Shown here piece after piece: positions 1 through 5,912 of a DNA stretch of 14,412 nt; position 1 is the first letter of the stretch; every line of letters starts with the position of its first letter. Source of the DNA: an uncultured Collinsella sp. (GTDB taxonomy: Bacteria; Actinomycetota; Coriobacteriia; Coriobacteriales; Coriobacteriaceae); assembly GCA_937926755.1 (NCBI GenBank), contig CALBBA010000217.1, positions 1 to 14,412 on the forward strand, written 5' to 3'. The position numbers were made by a program, and so were the translations under genes. The notes below the pieces were generated by a model. That model was not told the DNA's origin, searched no databases, and saw nothing but the letters and a program-made list of their open reading frames with translations.

Positions 1-250
1 GGGGAGCTTGGACCCGGTTGCCATCGCCCAGGCTTGCGCCGATGCCGTCATGGCATCCGAGCCGCTGCCCAACACCGAACTCACCGACAGCGCTGCCAAG
101 ATGGAGCACAATCACGAGCATCTGGAGGGCGAGCAGGCGCGTGACCCCTTCTGCATCACGCATCCCGACACCGACTGGCGCGCGTGCATCGCGCACGCCG
201 AGAAGATCGGTCTGGGCACGAGCGAGTATGAGCTTATCGAGGTCAAATAG
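1..250 (+). CDS. DUF362 family iron-sulfur protein, C-terminal fragment
   Basis: The reading frame is already open at the left edge (frame 2) and stops with TAG at 248-250, so only about the last 82 residues are visible. The fragment reads LDPVAIAQACADAV, then HPDTDWRACIAHAEKIGLG and SEYELIEV. The pattern of DPVA(I/L)xQAC, then HPxTDWRxQ, AExxGLG and a YELIE end is what I associate with the C-terminus of DUF362 domain proteins, which often carry ferredoxin-like 4Fe-4S clusters. The cluster cysteines would lie upstream of the window and cannot be checked. The physiological role is not known from this fragment. The gene ends 51 bp before a strong hairpin terminator, so it is the last gene of its transcript. 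The family call rests on recalled motifs only. Confidence 0.6.
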   Translation, partial: GSLDPVAIAQACADAVMASEPLPNTELTDSAAKMEHNHEHLEGEQARDPFCITHPDTDWRACIAHAEKIGLGTSEYELIEVK

Positions 251-300
251 CGCCTATCTATTGGACAAAACAAGCGCCTTTGTGGCGTAAGTCGAGCAAA

Positions 301-337
301 AGCCGCCCGCGAGCACAACGCTCGCGGGCGGCTTTTT
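301..337. terminator. Bidirectional intrinsic terminator
   Basis: A perfect 13-bp GC-rich stem (301-313 with 321-333) closes a 7-nt loop and is followed by a T run (333-337). On the minus strand the stem is followed by TTTT (complement of 297-300). It lies between convergent genes and probably ends both the DUF362 transcript and the hydrolase transcript. Confidence 0.9.
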
Positions 338-381
338 GGAAGTGCTAGGGGGTCAGATAGACCAGTAAACCGTCCTATTTC

Positions 382-1347
382 CTAAAAATACTCGTCGAGG
401 AAGTTGTTGACTGTGTTCCAGTAGAGCTCGGGGTCGACCTGCGCACTCTTGGCGTGGGTGGCACCATGGATGGTGAGCTTTTGCTTGACCTTGCTGGCGC
501 ACGCCTCGTAGTTTTGGTCGAGCATGTCGTACGGCACAAAGGTGTCCTGGTCGCCGTGGATAAACAGCATGGGAACCGTCGCGTGTTTGAGTTGCTCCAC
601 ACTGCTCGCCTTATGGAAGTCGTAGCCTGCGCGCACGTTGCACACCAAGTTTGCTACATCGAGCAAGGGAAAGCTGGGCAGGCCGAACACGTTCTTGAGC
701 TGCAGAGAAAACTCGTCCCAAACACTCGTATAACCGCAGTCCTCGATAATGCATTTCACGTTTGCGGGCAGAGATTCCCCCGCGACGTCCATGGCGGTTG
801 CCGCGCCCATCGACTCGCCAAAGACCAGGATGCGCGCCTCGGGGTCAGCCTGAACGATTTGCTCGATCCATGCGACGATGTCGAGGCGCTCGGGCCAGCC
901 CATGCCGATATAGTCGCCGCCGGAGCGCTCGTGGGCACGGGCGGCGGGTGCGAGTACGTTCATGCCGCGGTCGTGGAATCGCTTGACGTATCGGGCCATA
1001 CCGATGGGCTCGTTGGTATATCCATGCAGGCAGACGGCGTAGTCGTGCGTGCTCTCCGACGCAGCAAAATACCAAGCGGCAAGCTCGGTTCCGTCATCTG
1101 CGGTGAGGCTGCTGCTCTCGCGATTCTCTTTAAACCACGCCCGCGCCTCGGTGTCCTCGGCATCCGGCTGCTCACCTTCTTTGTCGTTCTTGCTATCCTG
1201 CATCATCTTCATGGTGTACGGCGCTTGGGGGTTCAGGGCAAAGTCAAACAAAAAGTTGCCGGCAAACCCCAGCAGCGCGACAACGACTACCAACGTAACA
1301 ATGCCGGCTATCTTGAGCTTTCGATGAGGGTGTGCGCTTTGAGGCAT
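382..1347 (-). CDS. Membrane-anchored alpha/beta hydrolase
   Basis: A 321-residue serine hydrolase of the alpha/beta fold. Residues 11-32 form one hydrophobic helix after a basic start, consistent with an N-in membrane anchor and an extracytoplasmic enzyme domain; residues 50-75 are an acidic linker. The oxyanion region is LHGYTNEP (107-114). The nucleophile elbow is GESMG (177-181), with Ser179 as nucleophile. HGDQDTFVP (264-272) supplies Asp268 and GATHAKS (295-301) supplies His298. The segment HERSGGDYIGMGW (139-151) matches the strand-turn of relatives related to S33 peptidases, esterases and BAAT-like hydrolases. The substrate cannot be read from the sequence. The ATG is supported by AAGGAG (complement of 1356-1361) 8 nt upstream and by a near-consensus promoter further upstream. 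It is divergent from the hemolysin III gene and convergent with the DUF362 gene. Confidence 0.9.
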   Translation of the reverse strand: MPQSAHPHRKLKIAGIVTLVVVVALLGFAGNFLFDFALNPQAPYTMKMMQDSKNDKEGEQPDAEDTEARAWFKENRESSSLTADDGTELAAWYFAASESTHDYAVCLHGYTNEPIGMARYVKRFHDRGMNVLAPAARAHERSGGDYIGMGWPERLDIVAWIEQIVQADPEARILVFGESMGAATAMDVAGESLPANVKCIIEDCGYTSVWDEFSLQLKNVFGLPSFPLLDVANLVCNVRAGYDFHKASSVEQLKHATVPMLFIHGDQDTFVPYDMLDQNYEACASKVKQKLTIHGATHAKSAQVDPELYWNTVNNFLDEYF

Positions 1348-1364
1348 TTACTGTTCTCCTTAAA

Positions 1365-1426
1365 GATGTTAATACATCAACATTTAATGCAAGCGCATTA
1401 TGGACGTTCGCCGTTGATGCGTCAAC
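1365..1426. promoter_or_regulatory. Two operator-like palindromes flanking the hydrolase promoter
   Basis: GATGT-taat-ACATC lies at 1365-1378, downstream of the expected hydrolase transcription start. GTTGA-tgcg-TCAAC lies at 1413-1426 and overlaps the -35 box. Both have 5-bp arms and 4-bp spacers, with centres 48 bp apart. The half sites are similar but not identical. A repressor binding both sites is inference. Confidence 0.35.
1397..1425 (-). promoter_or_regulatory. Sigma70-type promoter for the hydrolase gene
   Basis: On the minus strand, TTGACG (complement of 1420-1425) and CATAAT (complement of 1397-1402) are separated by exactly 17 bp. Each hexamer differs from consensus at one base. 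The start codon lies about 50 bp downstream of the -10, with AAGGAG between. Confidence 0.7.
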
Positions 1427-1468
1427 AGGCAAAGAATGGGTAAACAAAGGGTCACGTATGGTGCAAAT

Positions 1469-1498
1469 TTCGCACGTACCTAGACGCTTTGATATAGT
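1469..1498 (+). promoter_or_regulatory. Probable promoter for the hemolysin III gene
   Basis: TTCGCA (1469-1474) and TATAGT (1493-1498) are spaced by 18 bp, about 35 bp upstream of the start codon at 1534. The -10 is good; the -35 matches consensus at four of six positions. Confidence 0.45.
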
Positions 1499-1533
1499 GT
1501 TGAGAACTCTTTACGTTGGAGGATGTAACCGGC

Positions 1534-2217
1534 ATGTCCGATTCGAGCGACAGTTCTAAGCCGCGACCCAAGACCGCGGCCGTTCCACACTACACGGTGG
1601 GCGAGGAGATCATGAACTCCGTCACCCATGGTGTCGGCTGCCTGCTGGGTATCGCGGGCCTGGTGCTCCTGATCGTATTCGCCGCCCTGCGCGGCGGAGG
1701 CCCAGCCCACATGGCCGCGGCAATTGTCTATGGCGTCAGTATTATCCTCGAATACCTAGCCTCCACGCTCTACCATGCGATTCAGCCCGCGGGCGCCAAG
1801 CGCGTGTTCCGCATCATCGACCACAGCTGCATCTACTTGCTCATAGCCGGCAGTTATACGCCGTTTTGCCTCATCACGCTTGCAAACGACGGCGGCCCTG
1901 CGCTGTTCTTTGCCGTATGGGCCATCGCCATTATCGGCATCGCGCTCGAGTGCTTTTTGCGCGAGCGTCAGCCGCATTGGGTAAGCGGCCTGGTCTACTT
2001 GCTGATGGGCTGGCTTGTCATCTTTAAGCTGCCCGAGCTCGTGTCGCTGCTCAACCCCGTCGCGCTTGCCCTGCTCGCCGTCGGCGGCGTGTGCTATACC
2101 GTGGGTGTGCCGTTCTATATCGCCAAAAACGTGCGCTATCTGCACAGTGTTTTCCACTTGTGGGTGCTCGCCGGCAGCATCTTCCAGTTCATGGCGGTGA
2201 TCCTCTTCGTAATCTAG
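1534..2217 (+). CDS. trhA: Hemolysin III / PAQR family membrane protein
   Basis: A 227-residue polytopic membrane protein of the YqfA/HlyIII branch of the PAQR family, with about seven hydrophobic segments. Family landmarks are present in order: EEIMNSVTHG (24-33), STLYH (77-81), IDHSCIYLLIAGSYTP (95-110) and HSVFHLWVLAGS (204-215). His81, His204 and His208 with Asp96 correspond to the metal site of PAQR proteins, where three histidines bind zinc. Bacterial members are linked to membrane fluidity and energetics; the hemolysin name is historical. I chose the ATG at 1534 because GGAGG (1518-1522) lies 11 nt upstream; an in-frame TTG at 1516 overlaps that ribosome-binding site. It has its own promoter and is followed 110 bp later by the CNNM gene in the same direction, so co-transcription is possible. 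The family is clear and the exact role is not. Confidence 0.92.
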   Translation: MSDSSDSSKPRPKTAAVPHYTVGEEIMNSVTHGVGCLLGIAGLVLLIVFAALRGGGPAHMAAAIVYGVSIILEYLASTLYHAIQPAGAKRVFRIIDHSCIYLLIAGSYTPFCLITLANDGGPALFFAVWAIAIIGIALECFLRERQPHWVSGLVYLLMGWLVIFKLPELVSLLNPVALALLAVGGVCYTVGVPFYIAKNVRYLHSVFHLWVLAGSIFQFMAVILFVI

Positions 2218-2327
2218 CGACCACGCCTGCGCGCCCGCGTCCTCGTTTGGGCGCCGGTGCAATTGCCGTATCCGCCATCAACGTTTTACCCTAACGTCCC
2301 GAATCTTGGAGGTTCGAGAAACTCCCG

Positions 2328-3701
2328 ATGGACATAACCATCTCCCTTATTACCACGCTCGTCCTGACGCTTATCAACGGCTACTTCTCTATGTCCGAGA
2401 TGGCACTCACCACGGCAAAGCGCGCCGTGTTGGAGCACGAGGCCGAGGAGGGCGATAAGCGCGCCGAGCGCGCCGTCCAGCTCGCCGCCGACTCCGATCA
2501 GCTGTTGGCCACCATCCAGGTCGCCATCACGCTCGTGGGCTTCGCCTCGTCCGCCGTCGCCTCGACGAGCCTGTCCGACCCGCTTGCCACGTGGCTCATG
2601 AGCTTTGGCATCGCGCCGCTTTCCGCCATCGCGCGCGGCCTGGCGCCGGTCATCATCACCGTCGCCGTCGCCTTTGTGTCCATCGTGATCGGCGAGCTCG
2701 TGCCCAAGCGCATCGGCCTCGCTAACGCCGAGGGCGTGTCCAAGCAGGTCGTGGGACCGCTCTCCGTGTTCCAAAAGATCGCCCGCCCGCTCGTGTGGCT
2801 GACCGGTGCCTGCTCCGACGGCCTGGCCCGCATCCTGCGCATCAAGAGCGCCGATGACCGCCAGAACGTCTCGGAGGAAGAGATCAAGTACATGGTCTCG
2901 GAGCAGGACGACCTGCTCGACGAGGAAAAGCGCATGATCCACGAGATCTTCGACCTGGGTGACACCGTGGCTCGCGAGGTCATGGTGCCGCGCGTGGACA
3001 CCACCATGTGCGAGGACGACGAGACGGTCGCCGACGTGCTGTCCACCATGCGCCAGACCGGCTTTAGCCGCATCCCCGTCTATCACGAGGATCCCGACAA
3101 CGTCGCCGGCATCGCGCACATCAAGGACCTGATCCAGCCCGCGCTCGACGGCAAGGGCGACCAGCCCATCGCCAGCTATTTGCGCGACGCCACCTTTGTG
3201 CCCGATACCAAGGACATCCTGCCGCTGCTGTCCGAGATGCAGACCTCGCACGACCAAATCGTAGTGGTCGTGGACGAGTACGGCGGCACGGCCGGCATCA
3301 TCACCATCGAAGATATCGTCGAGGAGATCGTCGGCGAAATCGAGGACGAGTTCGACCCCGACAACAAGTACCTCACGCGCCTTTCGCGCCGCGAGTGGCT
3401 CGTCGATGGGCGTTTTTCGTGCGATGACGCGATTGAGCTTGGTTGGCCGCTCGAGGAAAGCGATGATTATGAGACCATCGCCGGCTGGATTTTGGAGCTT
3501 TGCGACTCGGTGCCCGACATCGGAGAGGTGTTTGAGGTCGCAGGGTACAAGTTCAAGGTACAGTCGATGCGTGGCCAGCGCATCTCGCTCATTCGCGTGA
3601 TCGCTCCGGCCGAAACCGATAAGAAGGATTCCGAGTCTTCGGCAGAGAAGCCGGCGGCGTCGGGTGCGGGCTCTGTGGATCCGCACGATGGCGACGAGTA
3701 G
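2328..3701 (+). CDS. CNNM/CBS-domain membrane transporter (CorC/TlyC-type)
   Basis: A 457-residue protein with the standard four-part layout: a CNNM (DUF21) membrane domain of several helices (about 1-195) containing NGYFSMSEMAL and IGELVPKR (121-128); a tandem CBS pair (about 210-335) with REVMVPRVD (216-224) and DEYGGTAGI plus EDIVEEIVGEI (316-338); and a C-terminal CorC_HlyC domain (about 345-427). A charged tail ends it. Family members are linked to magnesium or cobalt efflux and Na+/Mg2+ exchange; hemolysin labels for this family are historical. Length is typical for the family. Start: GGAGG at 2308-2312 is 15 nt from the ATG, longer than usual, with no in-frame alternative start between. 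The 24-bp gap to the next gene suggests one transcript. Substrate assignment is by family only. Confidence 0.92.
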   Translation: MDITISLITTLVLTLINGYFSMSEMALTTAKRAVLEHEAEEGDKRAERAVQLAADSDQLLATIQVAITLVGFASSAVASTSLSDPLATWLMSFGIAPLSAIARGLAPVIITVAVAFVSIVIGELVPKRIGLANAEGVSKQVVGPLSVFQKIARPLVWLTGACSDGLARILRIKSADDRQNVSEEEIKYMVSEQDDLLDEEKRMIHEIFDLGDTVAREVMVPRVDTTMCEDDETVADVLSTMRQTGFSRIPVYHEDPDNVAGIAHIKDLIQPALDGKGDQPIASYLRDATFVPDTKDILPLLSEMQTSHDQIVVVVDEYGGTAGIITIEDIVEEIVGEIEDEFDPDNKYLTRLSRREWLVDGRFSCDDAIELGWPLEESDDYETIAGWILELCDSVPDIGEVFEVAGYKFKVQSMRGQRISLIRVIAPAETDKKDSESSAEKPAASGAGSVDPHDGDE

Positions 3702-3725
3702 GGCAAGGACGAGTAGGGGAGAGTT

Positions 3726-4559
3726 ATGGCAGGCCTGTTCAACATCCTTAAGGTCACCGTCAGCGAGGACAAGATTTGCGCGCACGTGCTGGTGAACCCC
3801 GGCATGCCGCTCATGACCTCGGAGGACATCGAGGCCACGGCGCGCGTGTACTACCTGGTGCCGGCGATTGCCAAGCATCTGTGCCTGGGCGATTCCGGTC
3901 GCGAGTTCCAGGACTGCATGGGCCAGACCGAGCTTTGCCACCTGCTGGAGCACGTGACGGTCGAGCTCATGAACGAGACCGGTCTTGCCGGCAGCATCTC
4001 GTGCGGCCGCACGCGCGTGAGCGAGCATGACGAGCGTGTCTTTGAGGTTGAGCTTTCGTGTCCCGATGACGCGTTGGCCATTGGTGCGCTGTCGTCGGCG
4101 ACCTTTATGATGGATTGGGCCTATCTGCATACCGACCAGCCGGCCCCCGACGTGGAAGGCACGGTCGCGGGCCTGCGCAACCTGGTGCTGGGCATGCGTG
4201 CCGAGGCCGAGGGCAAGGACCCGCACGAGGCCGTCGCCGCCGCGAACGGCGAGGATGTGGCCGAGGATGCTTCCGAGGACGACGCTCCTGCCGACGCCGA
4301 CACTGAGCCCGTTGCCGAGGCGTCTGCTGAGCCCGAGTCTGCAGAGCCCCAAGGCGTCCCGAGCTTTGACGACGAGCCGCAGATGCCAATCGATACCGAG
4401 GGCGCGGTCGCCGAGAACCACGAGGCCCCCGCGGCCGTCTTTGGCGGTGCAGCAACGGCTCCGTCCGGCTCGGCGCACGAGGGCAACCTGCCGCTCGTTG
4501 ACGGCGCCGGCGAGGACCCGGCCGCCACGATGGCCATGCCGGCCGTGCCGCAGGAGTAG
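3726..4559 (+). CDS. Cyanophycin-synthetase N-domain-like protein with acidic tail
   Basis: 277 residues, not a gene I can name. The first ~155 residues look folded: QTELCHLLEHVTVEL (67-81), then ISCGRTR (91-97), then a beta-type stretch VFEVEL (105-110). This order (LxEHVxxEL, a short gap, GRTR, then a VFEYE-like strand) resembles the N-terminal domain of cyanophycin synthetase CphA, but there is no ATP-grasp or Mur ligase domain after it. Residues ~160-277 are low-complexity, rich in Glu, Asp, Ala and Pro, and probably disordered. No signal peptide or membrane helix is evident, so it is probably cytoplasmic. The ribosome-binding site AGGGGAG (3715-3721) fits the ATG. It sits 24 bp after the CNNM gene and is probably co-transcribed. 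Function is unknown; the CphA resemblance is from memory and needs a profile search. Confidence 0.6.
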   Translation: MAGLFNILKVTVSEDKICAHVLVNPGMPLMTSEDIEATARVYYLVPAIAKHLCLGDSGREFQDCMGQTELCHLLEHVTVELMNETGLAGSISCGRTRVSEHDERVFEVELSCPDDALAIGALSSATFMMDWAYLHTDQPAPDVEGTVAGLRNLVLGMRAEAEGKDPHEAVAAANGEDVAEDASEDDAPADADTEPVAEASAEPESAEPQGVPSFDDEPQMPIDTEGAVAENHEAPAAVFGGAATAPSGSAHEGNLPLVDGAGEDPAATMAMPAVPQE

Positions 4560-4564
4560 GCTCA

Positions 4565-4616
4565 CTCGCTTATCACCATCATGTACCTGCGCCTTTACCG
4601 TACGCAGATGAGCGAG
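4565..4616 (+). other. Inverted repeat between genes, possible weak terminator
   Basis: CTCGCTTATC (4565-4574) can pair with GATGAGCGAG (4607-4616) with one G-T pair. A competing inner pair is CTGCG (4587-4591) with CGCAG (4603-4607). No T run follows, so it is not a classic intrinsic terminator. It lies just after the acidic-tail gene and before the YtxH promoter. Confidence 0.3.
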
Positions 4617-4638
4617 ACGGCAAGTGCTGTGCTGCGGG

Positions 4639-4644
4639 TATAAT
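4639..4644 (+). promoter_or_regulatory. -10 element upstream of the YtxH gene
   Basis: A perfect TATAAT lies 51 bp upstream of the ATG at 4696. No convincing -35 is found 16-18 bp upstream, so it may need an activator. It suggests that the YtxH/PRC pair is transcribed separately from the genes upstream. Confidence 0.55.
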
Positions 4645-4695
4645 GGACAGCGTTCAAACGGTGGGCGCCGAGGTGCCCGCAGGAGAGGAATGATC

Positions 4696-5085
4696 ATGGG
4701 AAAGACTTTCAGCTTTGTCTCCGGTGCGCTCTTTGGTGCTGCCGCCGGCGCTATCATCGGCGTTGCCCTGGCCCCGCGCTCGGGTGCCGAGACCCGCGCC
4801 ATGGCCGCCGATATCGCCAATGACGCCTGGGACAACATGCGTGACACCTACGAGCACAGTGCCGAGGAGGCTCGTGCCGCGGTCAGCGACTTTGGTCCGA
4901 TGGTCGATGCCAAGACCGATGACCTGCGCGCTAAGGTCGACCTGGCCCGCGAGCGCATGGACCAGCTTCGCGAGCAGCTCAACGACGCCATCTCGGGCGG
5001 CAACGTGACGCCCGCTGCCGACGTCGTAGTCGAGAACGTCGCCGAGGCCGACACCGAGGCCACGGAGCCCTCGACCGAGGCATAA
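4696..5085 (+). CDS. YtxH domain-containing small membrane protein
   Basis: A 129-residue protein. The N-terminus has a glycine/alanine-rich hydrophobic helix (about 5-27) followed by LAPRSGAETRA (25-35), the hallmark of YtxH-type proteins, where a short membrane helix ends in a conserved APxSGxETR motif. The rest (35-100) is charged and helical, likely coiled coil, followed by an acidic Thr/Ala/Glu tail. YtxH proteins are envelope-associated, some are stress-induced, and their molecular role is not settled. I chose the ATG at 4696 over the one at 4690 because AGGAGAGG (4681-4688) is better spaced from it. The stop overlaps the next start as TAATG, so the two proteins are probably translationally coupled and may work together. 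Confidence 0.85.
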   Translation: MGKTFSFVSGALFGAAAGAIIGVALAPRSGAETRAMAADIANDAWDNMRDTYEHSAEEARAAVSDFGPMVDAKTDDLRAKVDLARERMDQLREQLNDAISGGNVTPAADVVVENVAEADTEATEPSTEA

Positions 5086-5840
5086 TGCGCGCAGGGGATT
5101 TTGTCGGCGTCAAGGTTTACCGTAAGCCTGCCGAAGACAAGCGCACCAAAAAGGACGGCACGCCGCGCAGCCCTAAAAAGCTCGGCAAGATTCACTTTCC
5201 CGTCTTTACCCCGGGCGGCACGCGCGTGGTGGGCTTTATGGTCCGCCAGTCCGATATCGCAGGCATGATCGAGCGCCCCGACCGCTTTGTGGCGCTCGAT
5301 GCCATCGGCGTCTATGAGGGTGCCGTCGCGGTCGACGACGTCAAGGGCACCTACGATGCCGCCGCGGCCAAGCGCCTCGATATCAACCTGGACGATTGCA
5401 TCATCTGGGTTGGCATGGACGTGCGCACGGAATCGGGCGATGTCGTGGGCTACTGCTCGGACGTTGAGTTCAAGCCGCGCTCGGGTATTGTGCAGACGTT
5501 CTATGTGACCGCCAGCGCCGCATCGAGCATGTTGGTGGGCGACACGCAGGTGCCGCCGACGATGCTGCGCGGCTACGAGAACGGCGCGATGATTGTCTCG
5601 GACGAGGTCAAGACGCTCGGGTATTCGGGCGGCGCGGCCGCCAAGGCTGCCGAGGCCAGCGTCGTGGTGGGCGATAAGGTCAAGAAGGGCGCCAAGGTGC
5701 TCGATGACAAGGGATCGGTCGCCGTGGACAAGGGCAGCCGCGCACTGGGCAAGCAGCTCGGCAAGACGCGCGGTATGTTCAAGGCCTTTAAGGACGAATA
5801 TCAAAAGGCGAGCGGGGGCTCGTCAAAAGCTAGCAAATAG
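5085..5840 (+). CDS. PRC-barrel domain protein
   Basis: A 251-residue protein with no signal peptide or obvious membrane helix. Two beta-rich segments look like PRC-barrel repeats: residues ~33-85 (KLGKIHFPVF, TRVVGFMVRQ) and ~106-172 (IIWVGMDVRTESGDVVGYCSDV, beginning at residue 106). The second has the typical V-xx-GD-VVGYxxDV strand-turn of PRC barrels. The last 70 residues are rich in Lys, Gly and Ala, with repeated GDKVKKGAK / DDKGSVAVDKG-like units. PRC barrels bind RNA or protein partners in ribosome maturation (RimM) and photosynthetic reaction centres; the role here is unknown. The start overlaps the YtxH stop by one base, with GAGG 4 nt upstream. A hairpin follows the gene. The pairing suggests an envelope-associated function. 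Confidence 0.8.
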   Translation: MRAGDFVGVKVYRKPAEDKRTKKDGTPRSPKKLGKIHFPVFTPGGTRVVGFMVRQSDIAGMIERPDRFVALDAIGVYEGAVAVDDVKGTYDAAAAKRLDINLDDCIIWVGMDVRTESGDVVGYCSDVEFKPRSGIVQTFYVTASAASSMLVGDTQVPPTMLRGYENGAMIVSDEVKTLGYSGGAAAKAAEASVVVGDKVKKGAKVLDDKGSVAVDKGSRALGKQLGKTRGMFKAFKDEYQKASGGSSKASK

Positions 5841-5861
5841 CGACGTACCAAATGATGGGAG

Positions 5862-5898
5862 GCGAGCCGGAGACATGTTGCTCCGGCTCGCTGTATTT
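5862..5898 (+). terminator. Hairpin terminator or attenuator before the NodB-like gene
   Basis: A perfect 11-bp stem, GCGAGCCGGAG (5862-5872) with CTCCGGCTCGC (5881-5891), and an 8-nt loop are followed by the imperfect T tract TGTATTT. It ends 21 bp before the next start codon, so partial read-through would feed the downstream gene. Confidence 0.7.
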
Positions 5899-5912
5899 AT
5901 GGGGGAGGGCAC

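Noticed and set aside
454..1443. Long plus-strand open frame over the hydrolase gene
   Set aside because: The minus-strand frame encodes a clear alpha/beta hydrolase with catalytic triad, promoter and ribosome-binding site; the plus frame is its shadow.
1534..3701. A hemolysin or toxin cluster, from the historical names of two adjacent families
   Set aside because: PAQR/HlyIII and CNNM/TlyC proteins are membrane-homeostasis and ion-transport families; nothing here indicates a toxin.
4624..4695. Longer N-terminus for the YtxH protein
   Set aside because: It would begin upstream of the -10 element and its expected start site; the ATG at 4696 fits the ribosome-binding site and the domain start.
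2286..4847. Very long open frame on the minus strand across the CNNM and acidic-tail genes
   Set aside because: It is antisense to well-supported genes, has Arg/His/Gly/Asp-rich composition typical of complementary GC-rich codons, and matches no family I know.
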